From NCBI RefSeq assembly GCF_014652455.1, contig NZ_BMYV01000002.1:248001-312000 (forward strand): DNA of 64,000 bases, given 5' to 3'. A program made the position numbers and the translations under genes. The notes under the pieces were generated by a model. The model had not been told where the DNA came from. It worked only from the letters and a program-made list of their open reading frames with translations, and made no database searches. The stretch's first letter is position 1; every line of letters starts with the position of its first letter. Shown piece after piece: positions 16,602 to 25,084 of this stretch. The stretch comes from Litorimonas cladophorae. Lineage in GTDB: Bacteria; Pseudomonadota; Alphaproteobacteria; Caulobacterales; Maricaulaceae.

Positions 16602-18191
16602 ATGCGTCTGGGGACTTTAACATTATCGGCGACTTTGTCGGCCGCTTTACTTTCAGGCTGCTCCTTTATTGGCGGGCAACCCGGGACGTATAAGAACCCG
16701 TTTGCCAAACAGAAATCGGCACAGCACGGACAATATGGCGCAGACCGTCATACGCAAGGACAGCAGGGTTATGGGGCGCAACGCTGCCAGATATCCTCAC
16801 CCAATCAACCTATTCCGCGGGGTTGCCGGCCTGAACAGGTGACATTATCTGTTGGTCCTGCACACGGACAACTGCGCGGCCCCCAAGGGGGACGAGCTGG
16901 ATATGGCGGTTTTCCGCAAGAGCCGAATTACGGTTCGCCAGACTACTCTCAACCAGAATATACAAGCGGCGCATATGGATCAGCCGTCGGCCAAACGGCC
17001 GCGTTAGCCCACCACACGTCTCGATCCAGTAAGCGTAAGCCGAAACTCCGGGGGGCTCTCTCTTTAGGTCTGGAACGTAGCGTTTCGGGTGATCTGATAG
17101 ATTATGACAGATTCTCAATCGATGCGGTCGGTGCTTATAACCCGCAGCTTTATAATGAAGGCACCCAAGTGGGTTCCGATGCAACGGGTGATGAAGTCCG
17201 CACGACTTATACAGCGAATGATCTACCAGGAAATCTTTCGAATTTGATCCGCCCTTCAGTCTTTGCAAATCGACCAACGGAAGGTGCGTATTTCGTAGAT
17301 GGCGAATATGAAGCCATTTCCAGACCTAACGTTTCCTTTGATGACGCTTGGGCAACGCCCGCGGGCATTAAGGGCGGGTTGGAATATATGGTCGGCGGGC
17401 GCACGACCGTATTCGCGAACGCAGGTTATACGCACTCAGAGGGCAATGATGGGGTATCAGCCAGTGTTGATGCGACCCTGTATCGAGTCACACAGGCAGG
17501 AACATATGATTATATTCCAGCCGTCGCGGCTCAACCCTTTATCGCGGGTACGCCCGGCACACCCGAAATCCCGGCTCTCGTAAATCCACTTACGGGCGAA
17601 CTTATAACTCCAGGGGTCCCCGCGACAGCCGGGACGAATGACACGCCCGCTGTTGCTGCCGTACCAGAACAATATATTCGCACGGATACAATCTCATCGG
17701 CGTCATTTGTTCCAAACCAAGAAATCGCGCAATTCATCTATGATTTCTCAGATATGCGCCGGATCGATCTCGAAGCGGGTGCCAGACATTACTTCAAGCC
17801 GATTGTGAAATCTGAAGGCTACCGCACTGTCACCCCATTCGTGGGCGCATCGGCTGGGGCCTCTCATCATCAAAAGGTGGACGTTAAAGTCACCCAGCGT
17901 CAGCGGTTTTACGAGCGTGGATTTGACCTGAACGGTGCGCAAGCAACGGATACGGATTCCCAGCAATTTTATGACATTACCGATCCCGCAACCACGGTGA
18001 CTATTTTCGAGGATCAGTGGGTTCCTGCTGGTCAGGTCAATGTTGGTGCTGAATGGCAAGTGACACCCAAAACCGCATTGGCGTTTGAAACGGGTGTACG
18101 GGTCCAAGGTGGCCGTAAATATTCAAATGGCGAACGTTCAGATACGGATATCTCAATTCCTGTCACATTACGTGGGTCGTTTAATTTCTAG
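16602..18191 (+). CDS. Lipobox-containing outer-membrane barrel-like protein, tandem paralogue 1
   Basis: I know no named family. From the ATG at 16602 (GGGGGA upstream) the signal peptide ends in the lipobox LLSGC, so the N-terminus should be lipidated. Residues 25-145 are low-complexity, rich in Gln, Gly and Tyr. The rest alternates polar and hydrophobic residues as in a beta-barrel and ends with SIPVTLRGSFNF, a C-terminal Phe typical of outer-membrane barrels. The region includes GLEYMVGGRTTVFANAGYTHSEG and ARHYFKPIV, shared in pattern with the next two genes. A Pro/Ala-rich insert (PAVAAQPFIAGTPGTPEIPA) may be an exposed loop. It is the first of three tandem paralogues. Confidence 0.75.
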   Translation: MRLGTLTLSATLSAALLSGCSFIGGQPGTYKNPFAKQKSAQHGQYGADRHTQGQQGYGAQRCQISSPNQPIPRGCRPEQVTLSVGPAHGQLRGPQGGRAGYGGFPQEPNYGSPDYSQPEYTSGAYGSAVGQTAALAHHTSRSSKRKPKLRGALSLGLERSVSGDLIDYDRFSIDAVGAYNPQLYNEGTQVGSDATGDEVRTTYTANDLPGNLSNLIRPSVFANRPTEGAYFVDGEYEAISRPNVSFDDAWATPAGIKGGLEYMVGGRTTVFANAGYTHSEGNDGVSASVDATLYRVTQAGTYDYIPAVAAQPFIAGTPGTPEIPALVNPLTGELITPGVPATAGTNDTPAVAAVPEQYIRTDTISSASFVPNQEIAQFIYDFSDMRRIDLEAGARHYFKPIVKSEGYRTVTPFVGASAGASHHQKVDVKVTQRQRFYERGFDLNGAQATDTDSQQFYDITDPATTVTIFEDQWVPAGQVNVGAEWQVTPKTALAFETGVRVQGGRKYSNGERSDTDISIPVTLRGSFNF

Positions 18192-18266
18192 GTGAGTGGC
18201 GTTAACCAGCCAAAGCGCTGGATTCGTTAAGGTTTTGTTTCCGCTTTGGGAACAGTTTTTTAAGTA

Positions 18267-18293
18267 TCTTCTGTTCTAAGATAGAACAGAAGA
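18267..18293 (+). promoter_or_regulatory. Perfect hairpin in the leader of tandem paralogue 2
   Basis: TCTTCTGTTCT (18267-18277) and AGAACAGAAGA (18283-18293) are perfect 11-base arms around an AAGAT loop. The hairpin ends 15 bases before the strong ribosome binding site AAAGGAGG at 18309-18316. No T tract follows. It could stabilise the 5' end of an abundant mRNA or be a dyad operator. Confidence 0.5.
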
Positions 18294-18321
18294 CGAAATG
18301 TTCGATTTAAAGGAGGCCGAT

Positions 18322-19725
18322 ATGCGGCTTGCAGCTTGCGCACTATCAGCGGTATTATTGTCGGGTTGCTCTTGGTTGGGTCTCGGCGGGAACAATCATA
18401 GCTACGGAACATCCTCTGGGGTATATGGCTCGAATTGTGCCGTGTCCCAAGGAGCTGAATACGGTCAACAAGCCTATTACGGTCAGCAAGCTCAAGGATA
18501 TCAGGCTCAGGGATATCAAGCCGGCGCCTATGGCGCACAGGCGGCATGTGGTGGCGGCGCATATGGCGTTGGTCACGGTGCGAATGGCGGTTTCGCTCAT
18601 GCACAAGGTTACGGCCAAGGCGGATATGGCCAAGCTGCTTATGGACAAGGCGCATACGGCCAAGGTGCTTATGGGCAAGGCGCATACGGACAAGGCGCTC
18701 AGGGTCAGCAGTTTAACAGCGCATCCTTCACAGGCGGCGGATATGGCGGTGGCGTCACAGGTGGTCCCGTTGTTGGTGCTGGCCTCGCAGCTCAAGGCGT
18801 TGGCGGCGAATCCTATGGATATGGATCAACAACATATGGTTCTGGCGTAACAACGCTCGGCGCTGCAGCCCCTTATGGTGCAGCTGCTTACGGTACAAAT
18901 GTTGTCGGTACGCAAATGACGAACGGACAATATGTAAATGGCGCTTACGTTCAAAATGTTGTCGGTGCGCCGATCTATGTGCCACAGCCTTATGCGGCAC
19001 CTTACGGTGTACCACAATTGCGCGGCGTTGGCGCGGCGATGCCATTTGGCTTTGAAGTCTTTGGCGGAACTGAAATCGGCGTAGGCGGGGAATTATTTGG
19101 CGGCAAAGGTGCTGGTCCATCTGATGGCGGTGGCGGACAAGCGGGCGCAATTGATGCTTTCGATTACTCCGATGCATTCGCAGAAGGCTACACGATCGGC
19201 GGCGCAACGACATATGACCTGTCCCGCAACACGACTTTGTTGGCTTCGGCAGCTTATTCCAAACACGAGGGCCGTACGGTTTCGACTGGGTCTTTCCAAC
19301 CAGGTGTGCATGACCCAGTCACAGGGGCCTTTATTGCAGATGCGGGATCTAGCGAGCGCGGACTTGAAGGTAAATTTGGCGACTTGGAACAATATACGAT
19401 TGAAGGCGGCGTTCGCCAATATGTCGGACACAATGTTGGTCTGCGCCCATATGTCGGTGCGACGGCAGGTATGGGTTACAACAAGAGCGTCGATCTCACA
19501 CAGACATATGGTGACGATGGCACACTCTTTAATCAGCAACAATTCATCGATAGCGGCTGGCGTCCAACTGCCTCTGGTGTTGTTGGTGCCGAAATGGCTG
19601 TCGGCCCACGCGGTGCGATTGGTGTCGAGACAGGGGTTCGCTGGCGCGATAACTTGAAAGCGAATTCAGGCGGTGAAGATCGCATCTCTATCCCTGTAAA
19701 ATTGCGCGGTCGCCTCGCTTTCTAA
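18322..19725 (+). CDS. Lipobox-containing Gly/Tyr/Gln-repeat barrel-like protein, tandem paralogue 2
   Basis: The signal peptide MRLAACALSAVLLSGC ends in the lipobox LSGC. It is followed by about 250 residues of low complexity dominated by Gly, Ala, Tyr and Gln. These include at least three consecutive AYGQG units, and similar units (GYQAQ, AYGAQ) flank them. From about residue 240 the sequence becomes barrel-like (TTYDLSRNTTLLASAAYSKHEG, GGVRQYVGHNVGLRPYVGATAGMGY) and ends SIPVKLRGRLAF. The start at 18322 has AAAGGAGG six bases upstream. Strong translation signals, a leader hairpin and a terminator suggest high expression. A surface adhesin or matrix protein is possible; this is inference. 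Confidence 0.78.
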   Translation: MRLAACALSAVLLSGCSWLGLGGNNHSYGTSSGVYGSNCAVSQGAEYGQQAYYGQQAQGYQAQGYQAGAYGAQAACGGGAYGVGHGANGGFAHAQGYGQGGYGQAAYGQGAYGQGAYGQGAYGQGAQGQQFNSASFTGGGYGGGVTGGPVVGAGLAAQGVGGESYGYGSTTYGSGVTTLGAAAPYGAAAYGTNVVGTQMTNGQYVNGAYVQNVVGAPIYVPQPYAAPYGVPQLRGVGAAMPFGFEVFGGTEIGVGGELFGGKGAGPSDGGGGQAGAIDAFDYSDAFAEGYTIGGATTYDLSRNTTLLASAAYSKHEGRTVSTGSFQPGVHDPVTGAFIADAGSSERGLEGKFGDLEQYTIEGGVRQYVGHNVGLRPYVGATAGMGYNKSVDLTQTYGDDGTLFNQQQFIDSGWRPTASGVVGAEMAVGPRGAIGVETGVRWRDNLKANSGGEDRISIPVKLRGRLAF

Positions 19726-19751
19726 GGCGCGGTAACTCACTAGAAAAAATC

Positions 19752-19792
19752 AAAACCCGATCTCAGATTCACCTCTGGGGTCGGGTTTTCTC
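19752..19792 (+). terminator. Intrinsic terminator after tandem paralogue 2
   Basis: AAAACCCGA (19752-19760) pairs with TCGGGTTTT (19781-19789), and an inner TCTCAGA/TCTGGGG stem can extend it. The T-rich end follows the plus-strand gene 26 bases after its stop codon. Confidence 0.8.
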
Positions 19793-19894
19793 GTTTAAGA
19801 CTGATTGAATTGGCCTCTGCATTGCAAGGTCTTCACCCACGATGACGGATAGAAACGGCGATTGTGCCAATCCGGAACACTAAGGGTGAAAACC

Positions 19895-20740
19895 ATGCGA
19901 TTAATCATGCTCGGCACCGCCGCAATAGCACTTTCCGGCTGCTCCTTTCTTGGCCTCGGCGACAAGAAAACAAATACACATTACAATCAGCAAACTGGAT
20001 ATTACGGCCAACATGCCGCGACACCCGTTTCGAACAAAAGCTGTCACTCCGGCAACTGCCTTGCCCGTTGGAACCTTGAAGGCGGCGTTGGCACTGTACT
20101 TGAAGGTGGCAAGAATATCATCACGGCTAGTAAAGCGCACGATATTGCAGGCCAAGACTTCAACTCTATCTCTTTTGAAAAAGCTTACGATCCAGGCGTT
20201 CGTGTCGAGCTTGGCGGGTCCTATGCTTTGGCACCCAACACAAAAGTGTCTTTGCTCGGCCATTACGAGAAAGCCGAAGCTAATCAAGACCGCAACTGGG
20301 GCACAATCGGCGGTCAGCAACTGACAGGCGGATTGACAGATTATAAAGCGTTCGGCGGGGAGCTCGGCCTTCGTCAATATTTCAAGCCAACAAATGGCAT
20401 CATCTTCAACAGCATTCGCCCTTACGTCGAAGGTCGTGCAGGTGTCTCTAAAGTTGACGACATCGGCGTCGTTGGCACACAATTGGGTGGAGCCGTCTTT
20501 AGCGCCGCTGAAGTTCCGCTCTACAAAGATAGCTGGGTCGGGACGGCCGCTGGTCTTGTAGGTGTTGAAACACCTCTAACACGCTACTCAACCATCGGTT
20601 TGGAAACAGGCGTGCGTTATCAAGGTGGACTGAAATCAGACAATAGCGTGATCACGCCAGGCTCAACATTGAGCGGTTTGAACAACAATTCTGGTCGCGT
20701 TTCGATCCCCGTCACATTGCGTGGTCGTTACCGCTTCTAA
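19895..20740 (+). CDS. Lipobox-containing barrel-like protein, tandem paralogue 3
   Basis: This is the shortest of the three paralogues, 281 residues from the ATG at 19895. The signal peptide MRLIMLGTAAIALSGC has the lipobox LSGC. The low-complexity linker is only about 40 residues (HYNQQTGYYGQHAA). The barrel-like part shows the shared features: VRVELGGSYALAPNTKVSLLGHY, GELGLRQYFKP, a VGVETPLTRYSTIGLETGVRYQGG segment and the C-terminal SIPVTLRGRYRF. The conserved end across all three genes shows common descent by tandem duplication. The barrel of about 230 residues could form 8-10 strands. The function is unknown. Confidence 0.75.
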   Translation: MRLIMLGTAAIALSGCSFLGLGDKKTNTHYNQQTGYYGQHAATPVSNKSCHSGNCLARWNLEGGVGTVLEGGKNIITASKAHDIAGQDFNSISFEKAYDPGVRVELGGSYALAPNTKVSLLGHYEKAEANQDRNWGTIGGQQLTGGLTDYKAFGGELGLRQYFKPTNGIIFNSIRPYVEGRAGVSKVDDIGVVGTQLGGAVFSAAEVPLYKDSWVGTAAGLVGVETPLTRYSTIGLETGVRYQGGLKSDNSVITPGSTLSGLNNNSGRVSIPVTLRGRYRF

Positions 20741-20768
20741 TCACCGTACCTTAGGGTAGGGGCACAAG

Positions 20769-20815
20769 CCCGCCGAACCAGTTGCATTTTTGCGGCTTGG
20801 TCTCGGCGGGTTTTT
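20769..20815 (+). terminator. Intrinsic terminator after tandem paralogue 3
   Basis: CCCGCCGA (20769-20776) pairs with TCGGCGGG (20803-20810), with inner ACCA/TGGT pairs, and is followed by TTTTT. It ends the plus-strand barrel gene cluster before the convergent DUF885 gene. Confidence 0.85.
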
Positions 20816-20844
20816 CATGTCGAACTGCCAATCGAGGGCGTTGC

Positions 20845-22752
20845 CTATTTACCCGAGGTTTGTTGCGCTGATGCAGGTGCGTCTTGGCGCTGGGCTTCAC
20901 GCGCGGCTTCAATTTCGAGCTGATTTAACCGGCGGCGTTCGTCAAAAATAAAGCGATCAATACGGGTTTCGAGGATGTCGAGCGGTATTCCACCACCCGA
21001 CAAGACGGCATCATGAAAACGACGAATGTCAAAATCATCGCCCAAGGCATCTTCCGTTTTCGCCCGAAGTTCGAGAATTTTCAGCTCTCCAACTTTATAG
21101 GCGAGAGCTTGACCCGGCCAAGAGATGTAACGCTGCACCTCTGTTTTAATATTGTGCGGGGCAAGGGCTGAATTTTCTAAGAAACAGGCTTCAGCTTCTT
21201 CGCGGGTCCAGCCTTTCCAGTGCAAACCCGTATCGACAACCAAACGGCAGGCGCGCCACATTTCATAGGACAGTTGACCAAAGCGCTCATAGGGCGTTGT
21301 GTAAATTCCCATCTCGCCCGCTAATTTTTCCGCATAGAGTCCCCAGCCTTCGCCGAATGCGTTTGGATAAAGGCTTTTTCTAAATTTCGGCAGACCTTTT
21401 AATTCTTGTCCGATTGCGATCTGCATATGGTGACCTGGAACACCTTCATGTGCGGTCAAGGCGGGCAAATTGTAGAGCGGACGATTGGGCAGATTATACG
21501 TATTGACGACATAATTCCCGGCCTGTCCACGATCAGGGTCCCCTGAAAAATAACGCCCCGTTGTATATGATTTTTCGATTTCCCGCGGCACGGGAATGAC
21601 GCCATAGGACAAACGCGGCAGGGTTTCGAAATATTCGGGCATTTTGCCATCAAGCTTCTTCGCAATAAAGCTTGCATGCATCAGAAGTTCTTCGCGGGTT
21701 GTCGCGTAAAATTGCGGGTCCGTGCGCAAAAACTCTAAAAACTCCGCAAAGCTACCCTTAAATTCGACTTCGGCGATAACAGCGTCCATTTCGCGGCGGA
21801 TGCGTACGACCTCGGACAAGCCTAAGGCGTGAACTTCATCGGGTCCCATATCCAATGTCGTGAAATAGCGGGTCAAGGCGCGGTAATATTCACGCTCCTC
21901 TTCACTATTTCCCAGGCCAGCCGTTTGACGCGCCGCAGACGCATATTCGTCACGCATGAATTTCGAAAGATCGCGATAGGCAGGAATAGCGGCAGATTCG
22001 AGCGCGGCTTTTCCTAAGCCCCGTAGACGCGTTTGATCCTCGACGGAAATGCTCTCTGGGAAGTCTTTAAATGGCGCAAATAAGGGATGTGCAGTCGCAG
22101 ATGTTTCGGCCATGGCATCAATCATCTCTTGAATACCAGGAAGAATTTCTGCGCTCGCGGTGAATTTGGTGCGGATTCCACGGCGCATATTTTCTTTCGC
22201 TTGCGCGAAATAGCGCGGCAGTCGGGTCAGGCGCGCCGCATAGGCTTCGTAATCCGCGATTGTGTCAAAATCGGTGCGCCGCACGATAAAGCCAAGTTCG
22301 TTGAAAAACCCACTATCATTGGTGAACGGGACTCGCGCTGAATCAAATGGCGCAAGACGTTGACGCTGCGTAAGTACAAAACCGAGCAATGTGTGGTTCA
22401 AACGATCATCATCGGTCATGGGCAGTTTGGAAAGCGCCGCATGGCGGGCCAAAAAGCCCATCGTTTTTTCATTCGCGGCGGCGTCGGCTTCAGGAGAAAT
22501 ATCAGGAAGCTGTTTCAGGGCTTCGCGGTCGCCTTCTTGCCCGCGTCGGTAAATATCGCCATCAAGTTCGGCGGCTTCAAAATCCGCAATGAGAAGCGCC
22601 AGCGTGTCGTCCTGTTTACAAGCAAACTCTCCATCTAGTTCTATGACCTCACCACCAGGGCAGATCGGTAGAATTTGGCTTTGAGTTTGTTGTCCATGCG
22701 CTTGAAACGGCAGGGCCGCGCTCAGGAGTAGAATAGGGAGGAGGCGCCGCAT
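20845..22752 (-). CDS. DUF885 family secreted metallopeptidase-like protein
   Basis: This is a DUF885 protein of 635 residues with an N-terminal signal peptide ([20 protein letters not shown]), so it is periplasmic or secreted. The family motif TAHEGVPGHHMQIAIGQ is a variant zinc site, and the downstream GEGWGLYAEKL supplies the glutamate region. Such proteins resemble M2/M3-type zinc carboxypeptidases, but few have been tested. The ATG overlaps the stop codon of the upstream dehydratase gene, so they are probably cotranscribed. The C-terminus is a charged helical tail (LNQLEIEAAREAQRQ). Confidence 0.87.
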   Translation of the reverse strand: MRRLLPILLLSAALPFQAHGQQTQSQILPICPGGEVIELDGEFACKQDDTLALLIADFEAAELDGDIYRRGQEGDREALKQLPDISPEADAAANEKTMGFLARHAALSKLPMTDDDRLNHTLLGFVLTQRQRLAPFDSARVPFTNDSGFFNELGFIVRRTDFDTIADYEAYAARLTRLPRYFAQAKENMRRGIRTKFTASAEILPGIQEMIDAMAETSATAHPLFAPFKDFPESISVEDQTRLRGLGKAALESAAIPAYRDLSKFMRDEYASAARQTAGLGNSEEEREYYRALTRYFTTLDMGPDEVHALGLSEVVRIRREMDAVIAEVEFKGSFAEFLEFLRTDPQFYATTREELLMHASFIAKKLDGKMPEYFETLPRLSYGVIPVPREIEKSYTTGRYFSGDPDRGQAGNYVVNTYNLPNRPLYNLPALTAHEGVPGHHMQIAIGQELKGLPKFRKSLYPNAFGEGWGLYAEKLAGEMGIYTTPYERFGQLSYEMWRACRLVVDTGLHWKGWTREEAEACFLENSALAPHNIKTEVQRYISWPGQALAYKVGELKILELRAKTEDALGDDFDIRRFHDAVLSGGGIPLDILETRIDRFIFDERRRLNQLEIEAAREAQRQDAPASAQQTSGK

Positions 22753-23024
22753 TATGAAGCCGCCTTTTCCATAGCTTTGGCAAGCGCGACATCTTTTTCC
22801 GTGACCCCACCCGCATCATGCGTCGTCAACGTTACATCGACACGGTTATAGACGTTGAACCACTCGGGGTGATGGTCCATTTTTTCCGCGATAATTGCGA
22901 TATGAGTCATGAAAGAAAAGGCCTCGACGAAATCGTCAAATTTGAAAACCTTCGTGATAAAGTCATCGCCGCCTGTCCATCCGTCCAAATCTTTTGCAAC
23001 ATCTTTTGGGTTCATAACTGTCAT
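22752..23024 (-). CDS. phhB: Pterin-4a-carbinolamine dehydratase
   Basis: This is a small PCD/DCoH protein of 90 residues. It dehydrates 4a-hydroxytetrahydrobiopterin during aromatic amino acid hydroxylation. The signature [26 protein letters not shown] holds the conserved histidines and Pro-Glu-Trp of the active site. No phenylalanine hydroxylase is adjacent, so the partner enzyme must lie elsewhere or the protein serves another pterin function. The stop codon overlaps the start of the DUF885 gene. Confidence 0.93.
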   Translation of the reverse strand: MTVMNPKDVAKDLDGWTGGDDFITKVFKFDDFVEAFSFMTHIAIIAEKMDHHPEWFNVYNRVDVTLTTHDAGGVTEKDVALAKAMEKAAS

Positions 23025-23309
23025 GAGAAATCCTATTCACTCTGTCCACCCGCCCGGATGATGGGCTTCTGACCGCTTGAGCGCCTTTTGCCAAGGGCTG
23101 TCTTTGAGAGAAACTCAAAAGTCTGGCAATCCTATTTCATATTAAGGCCCCATTCAGGCAAAATATGTGATCGGCCACATTCGTGCCACAATTAAGGGTC
23201 TGTTTACCATAAATGGCTGAACTTGGGATAACATCTATAACGCATTTGCCGCGAAAAGACCTTATCTTGGTCGTCGCCTTGCCTCATCCCCTATCCTATA
23301 GGCGGACAT
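23025..23309. other. Intergenic region between the dehydratase and VanZ-like genes
   Basis: This divergent region must hold promoters for both sides. I see no confident -35/-10 pair, no RNA gene and no significant repeat. A short motif TTAAGGGTCTGTTTACC near 23200 resembles a CtrA site but does not match the spacing and sequence well enough to call. Confidence 0.3.
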
Positions 23310-23651
23310 ATGAAATGGATTTTCCGATTGCTGACGGCAGCAGCCCTCCTGACAGTGGCATATATGAGCCTACGTCCTTCGCTCGCGGTGGGGGGCGTTC
23401 CGAACATGGACAAAGTTCTGCACTTTGGGGCCTATGGCTTTCTGGCGGGTCTCGCGCGGCTCGGCTGGTTACGAATTTGGGGCGGCTGGATTTTTCTCGG
23501 ATTGGCGGTTTTCGGAATTGCGATAGAAATTGCACAACACACAATGGCGCTGGGCCGAACCGGATCGATCGCCGACACGGTCGCCAATCTCGGTGGCGCG
23601 GCCTGCGCTCTTCTTATTTTCCATTTCTTATGGACACGTTATCAACGCTAA
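23310..23651 (+). CDS. VanZ-like membrane protein
   Basis: This is a 113-residue inner-membrane protein with three or four hydrophobic segments. The VanZ pattern is seen in MDKVLHFGAYGFLAGLAR, then EIAQHTMALGRTGSIADTVAN with the conserved Glu-Gln-Arg-Ser-Asp-Asn residues. VanZ relatives are linked to low-level glycopeptide resistance in some Firmicutes, but most proteobacterial members are uncharacterised. The start at 23310 has GGCGGA upstream. It is followed by a secreted repeat protein 13 bases downstream. Confidence 0.8.
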   Translation: MKWIFRLLTAAALLTVAYMSLRPSLAVGGVPNMDKVLHFGAYGFLAGLARLGWLRIWGGWIFLGLAVFGIAIEIAQHTMALGRTGSIADTVANLGGAACALLIFHFLWTRYQR

Positions 23652-23664
23652 GACGGAGGCCATT

Positions 23665-24918
23665 ATGCGCCAACTGACTTTCCCCTTAACGGCTGCATTA
23701 CTCCTTGGTGTAGCGGGATCCGCCTTTGCGGCGGGGCCGTCGCAATTTCCATCGGCGCTGCCACCGGTTTCGAATCCGGGTGAGTGTTACGCGCAGGTCA
23801 AAATTCCTGCGCAATATGCAAGCGGATCCCAGCGGGTCCAAACTGCCGACTCCTATGCAAAACTTAAAGTCACAGAGCCAGAATTTCAGCGCCGAGATGA
23901 AACGGTTATGATCAAGGAACCAAGTGTCAGATATGAAGTGCGCCAGCCGACTTATCGGAGTGTGAGCGAGCGTGTTTTGACCCGCCCAGGACACGACCGC
24001 CTGTCTGTGTCTGCCCCTCAATTTTCAACGGTGACAGAGCGCCTGCAAACGAGCGCTCCACATTTGGTTTGGAAACGCGGCAACCCCGGCGAGCTACGCC
24101 GCCAAGGATATGTTATTCATTCTACCGCCGACGGACGACTGCGCAGTTCTTCAGGTTATACCGGAGGCAGCTATGCCTCGACCCAAAGCGGCGGTGATAG
24201 CTGTGGACCGGGTTGTGAAATTTGGTGCTTGGTCGAAGAACCAGGCACGTCAGTCACCACAACACGCCGTGTCATGAGCGCGCCTTCCCGTGTAATCCGC
24301 ACGCCGGTTTCGCCGCAATATCGTACAGTTACGCGGCAGGTCGTGGCCGAGCCAGGGTTTGTAAAAGAAGTGCCTATTCCCGCCGAATATAGCACTATCG
24401 CTATCGATGATTTGGTGCGTCCCGCAGAAGCTTATGAAGTCACAGTTCCCGCAGAATTCGGCGACGTTACGACCAAGGAACTCGTCAGTCCTGAGCGCTA
24501 TGAATGGCGTCGTGTTTTATGCCGACCTGGATCTGGGTCGGGCACTGTTTCTGGAACCCTGACCGAAGGAGGCTCCGTCGCAGGGACGACCTATAGTGGC
24601 GCAGGCTCTCAGTATAGTGGTTCCCAAAACAGTGGGTCTAACACAGATGACTATTCTGGCACCCATACGGTTTCGTCAGGCGCCTATGTTTCGCCCACGA
24701 CGTACAGGAATGGCTATACCGCAGGCCAGAGTTACAGCGATAGCTTGGGATATTACGGTTCGGGCAGAATGGCTGAGCCTATTGTCACATCAGAGACTGA
24801 GACGCCTCAACCTCGCACTGGCTACTACGGTACAGAAGATTATCCTGCCTATCACAATCAGTCGAATTCCGAACGGTCTGAACCACAAAGACGTGTCCCG
24901 CAACGCAAACGCCGTTAG
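23665..24918 (+). CDS. Secreted repeat protein of unknown function
   Basis: I do not recognise a family. From the ATG at 23665 there is a signal peptide (MRQLTFPLTAALLLGVAG, then SAFAAGP). The body has at least five imperfect tandem units with the pattern P-x-Y/F-x-S/T-V-T-x-x, for example QPTYRSVSERV, APQFSTVTERL, SPQYRTVTRQV, PAEYSTIAIDD and PAEFGDVTTKE. A central Cys cluster reads DSCGPGCEIWCLVEEPG. The last 130 residues are Ser/Gly/Tyr-rich and disordered, ending in a basic tail PQRRVPQRKRR. An envelope or extracellular structural role is a guess. Confidence 0.7.
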   Translation: MRQLTFPLTAALLLGVAGSAFAAGPSQFPSALPPVSNPGECYAQVKIPAQYASGSQRVQTADSYAKLKVTEPEFQRRDETVMIKEPSVRYEVRQPTYRSVSERVLTRPGHDRLSVSAPQFSTVTERLQTSAPHLVWKRGNPGELRRQGYVIHSTADGRLRSSSGYTGGSYASTQSGGDSCGPGCEIWCLVEEPGTSVTTTRRVMSAPSRVIRTPVSPQYRTVTRQVVAEPGFVKEVPIPAEYSTIAIDDLVRPAEAYEVTVPAEFGDVTTKELVSPERYEWRRVLCRPGSGSGTVSGTLTEGGSVAGTTYSGAGSQYSGSQNSGSNTDDYSGTHTVSSGAYVSPTTYRNGYTAGQSYSDSLGYYGSGRMAEPIVTSETETPQPRTGYYGTEDYPAYHNQSNSERSEPQRRVPQRKRR

Positions 24919-24958
24919 GAAATTTGCAGCACACAAAGGGTCAACACGCATTTGGGTT

Positions 24959-25051
24959 GGCACGCTCCGTTGACGTTGGGCCTCCCGAGTTGGGCAGAGA
25001 GCTCTTTCGGGCGAGATCATCGTCCATGGGCGCGGGTGTGATGTTTGTGCC
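24959..25051 (+). other. Possible structured RNA or remnant between secreted protein and ftsY
   Basis: Nested complementary segments occur in this gap: GGCAC/GTGCC (24959-24963 and 25047-25051), GACG/CGTC (24972-24975 and 25021-25024) and CTCCCGA/TCGGGcGAG (24982-24988 and 25007-25015). The strand is uncertain. No SRP RNA or 6S hallmark could be recognised. It may be chance folding or a terminator region for the convergent genes. Confidence 0.2.
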
Positions 25052-25084
25052 ACCGGATATTGAACGCGCACAGGCCGTCCGCCG

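Noticed and set aside
18590-18710. Repeated DNA units considered as a CRISPR array
   Set aside because: The repeats are short, contiguous and in frame with AYGQG codons; there are no spacers and no cas genes.
18355-18850. Alternative frames within the Gly/Tyr/Gln-repeat gene
   Set aside because: They are shadows of the low-complexity repeat and lack start signals, while the main frame has a signal peptide and barrel end.
23213-23677. 154-codon frame overlapping the VanZ-like gene
   Set aside because: The VanZ frame has conserved residues and membrane helices; the other frame has none.
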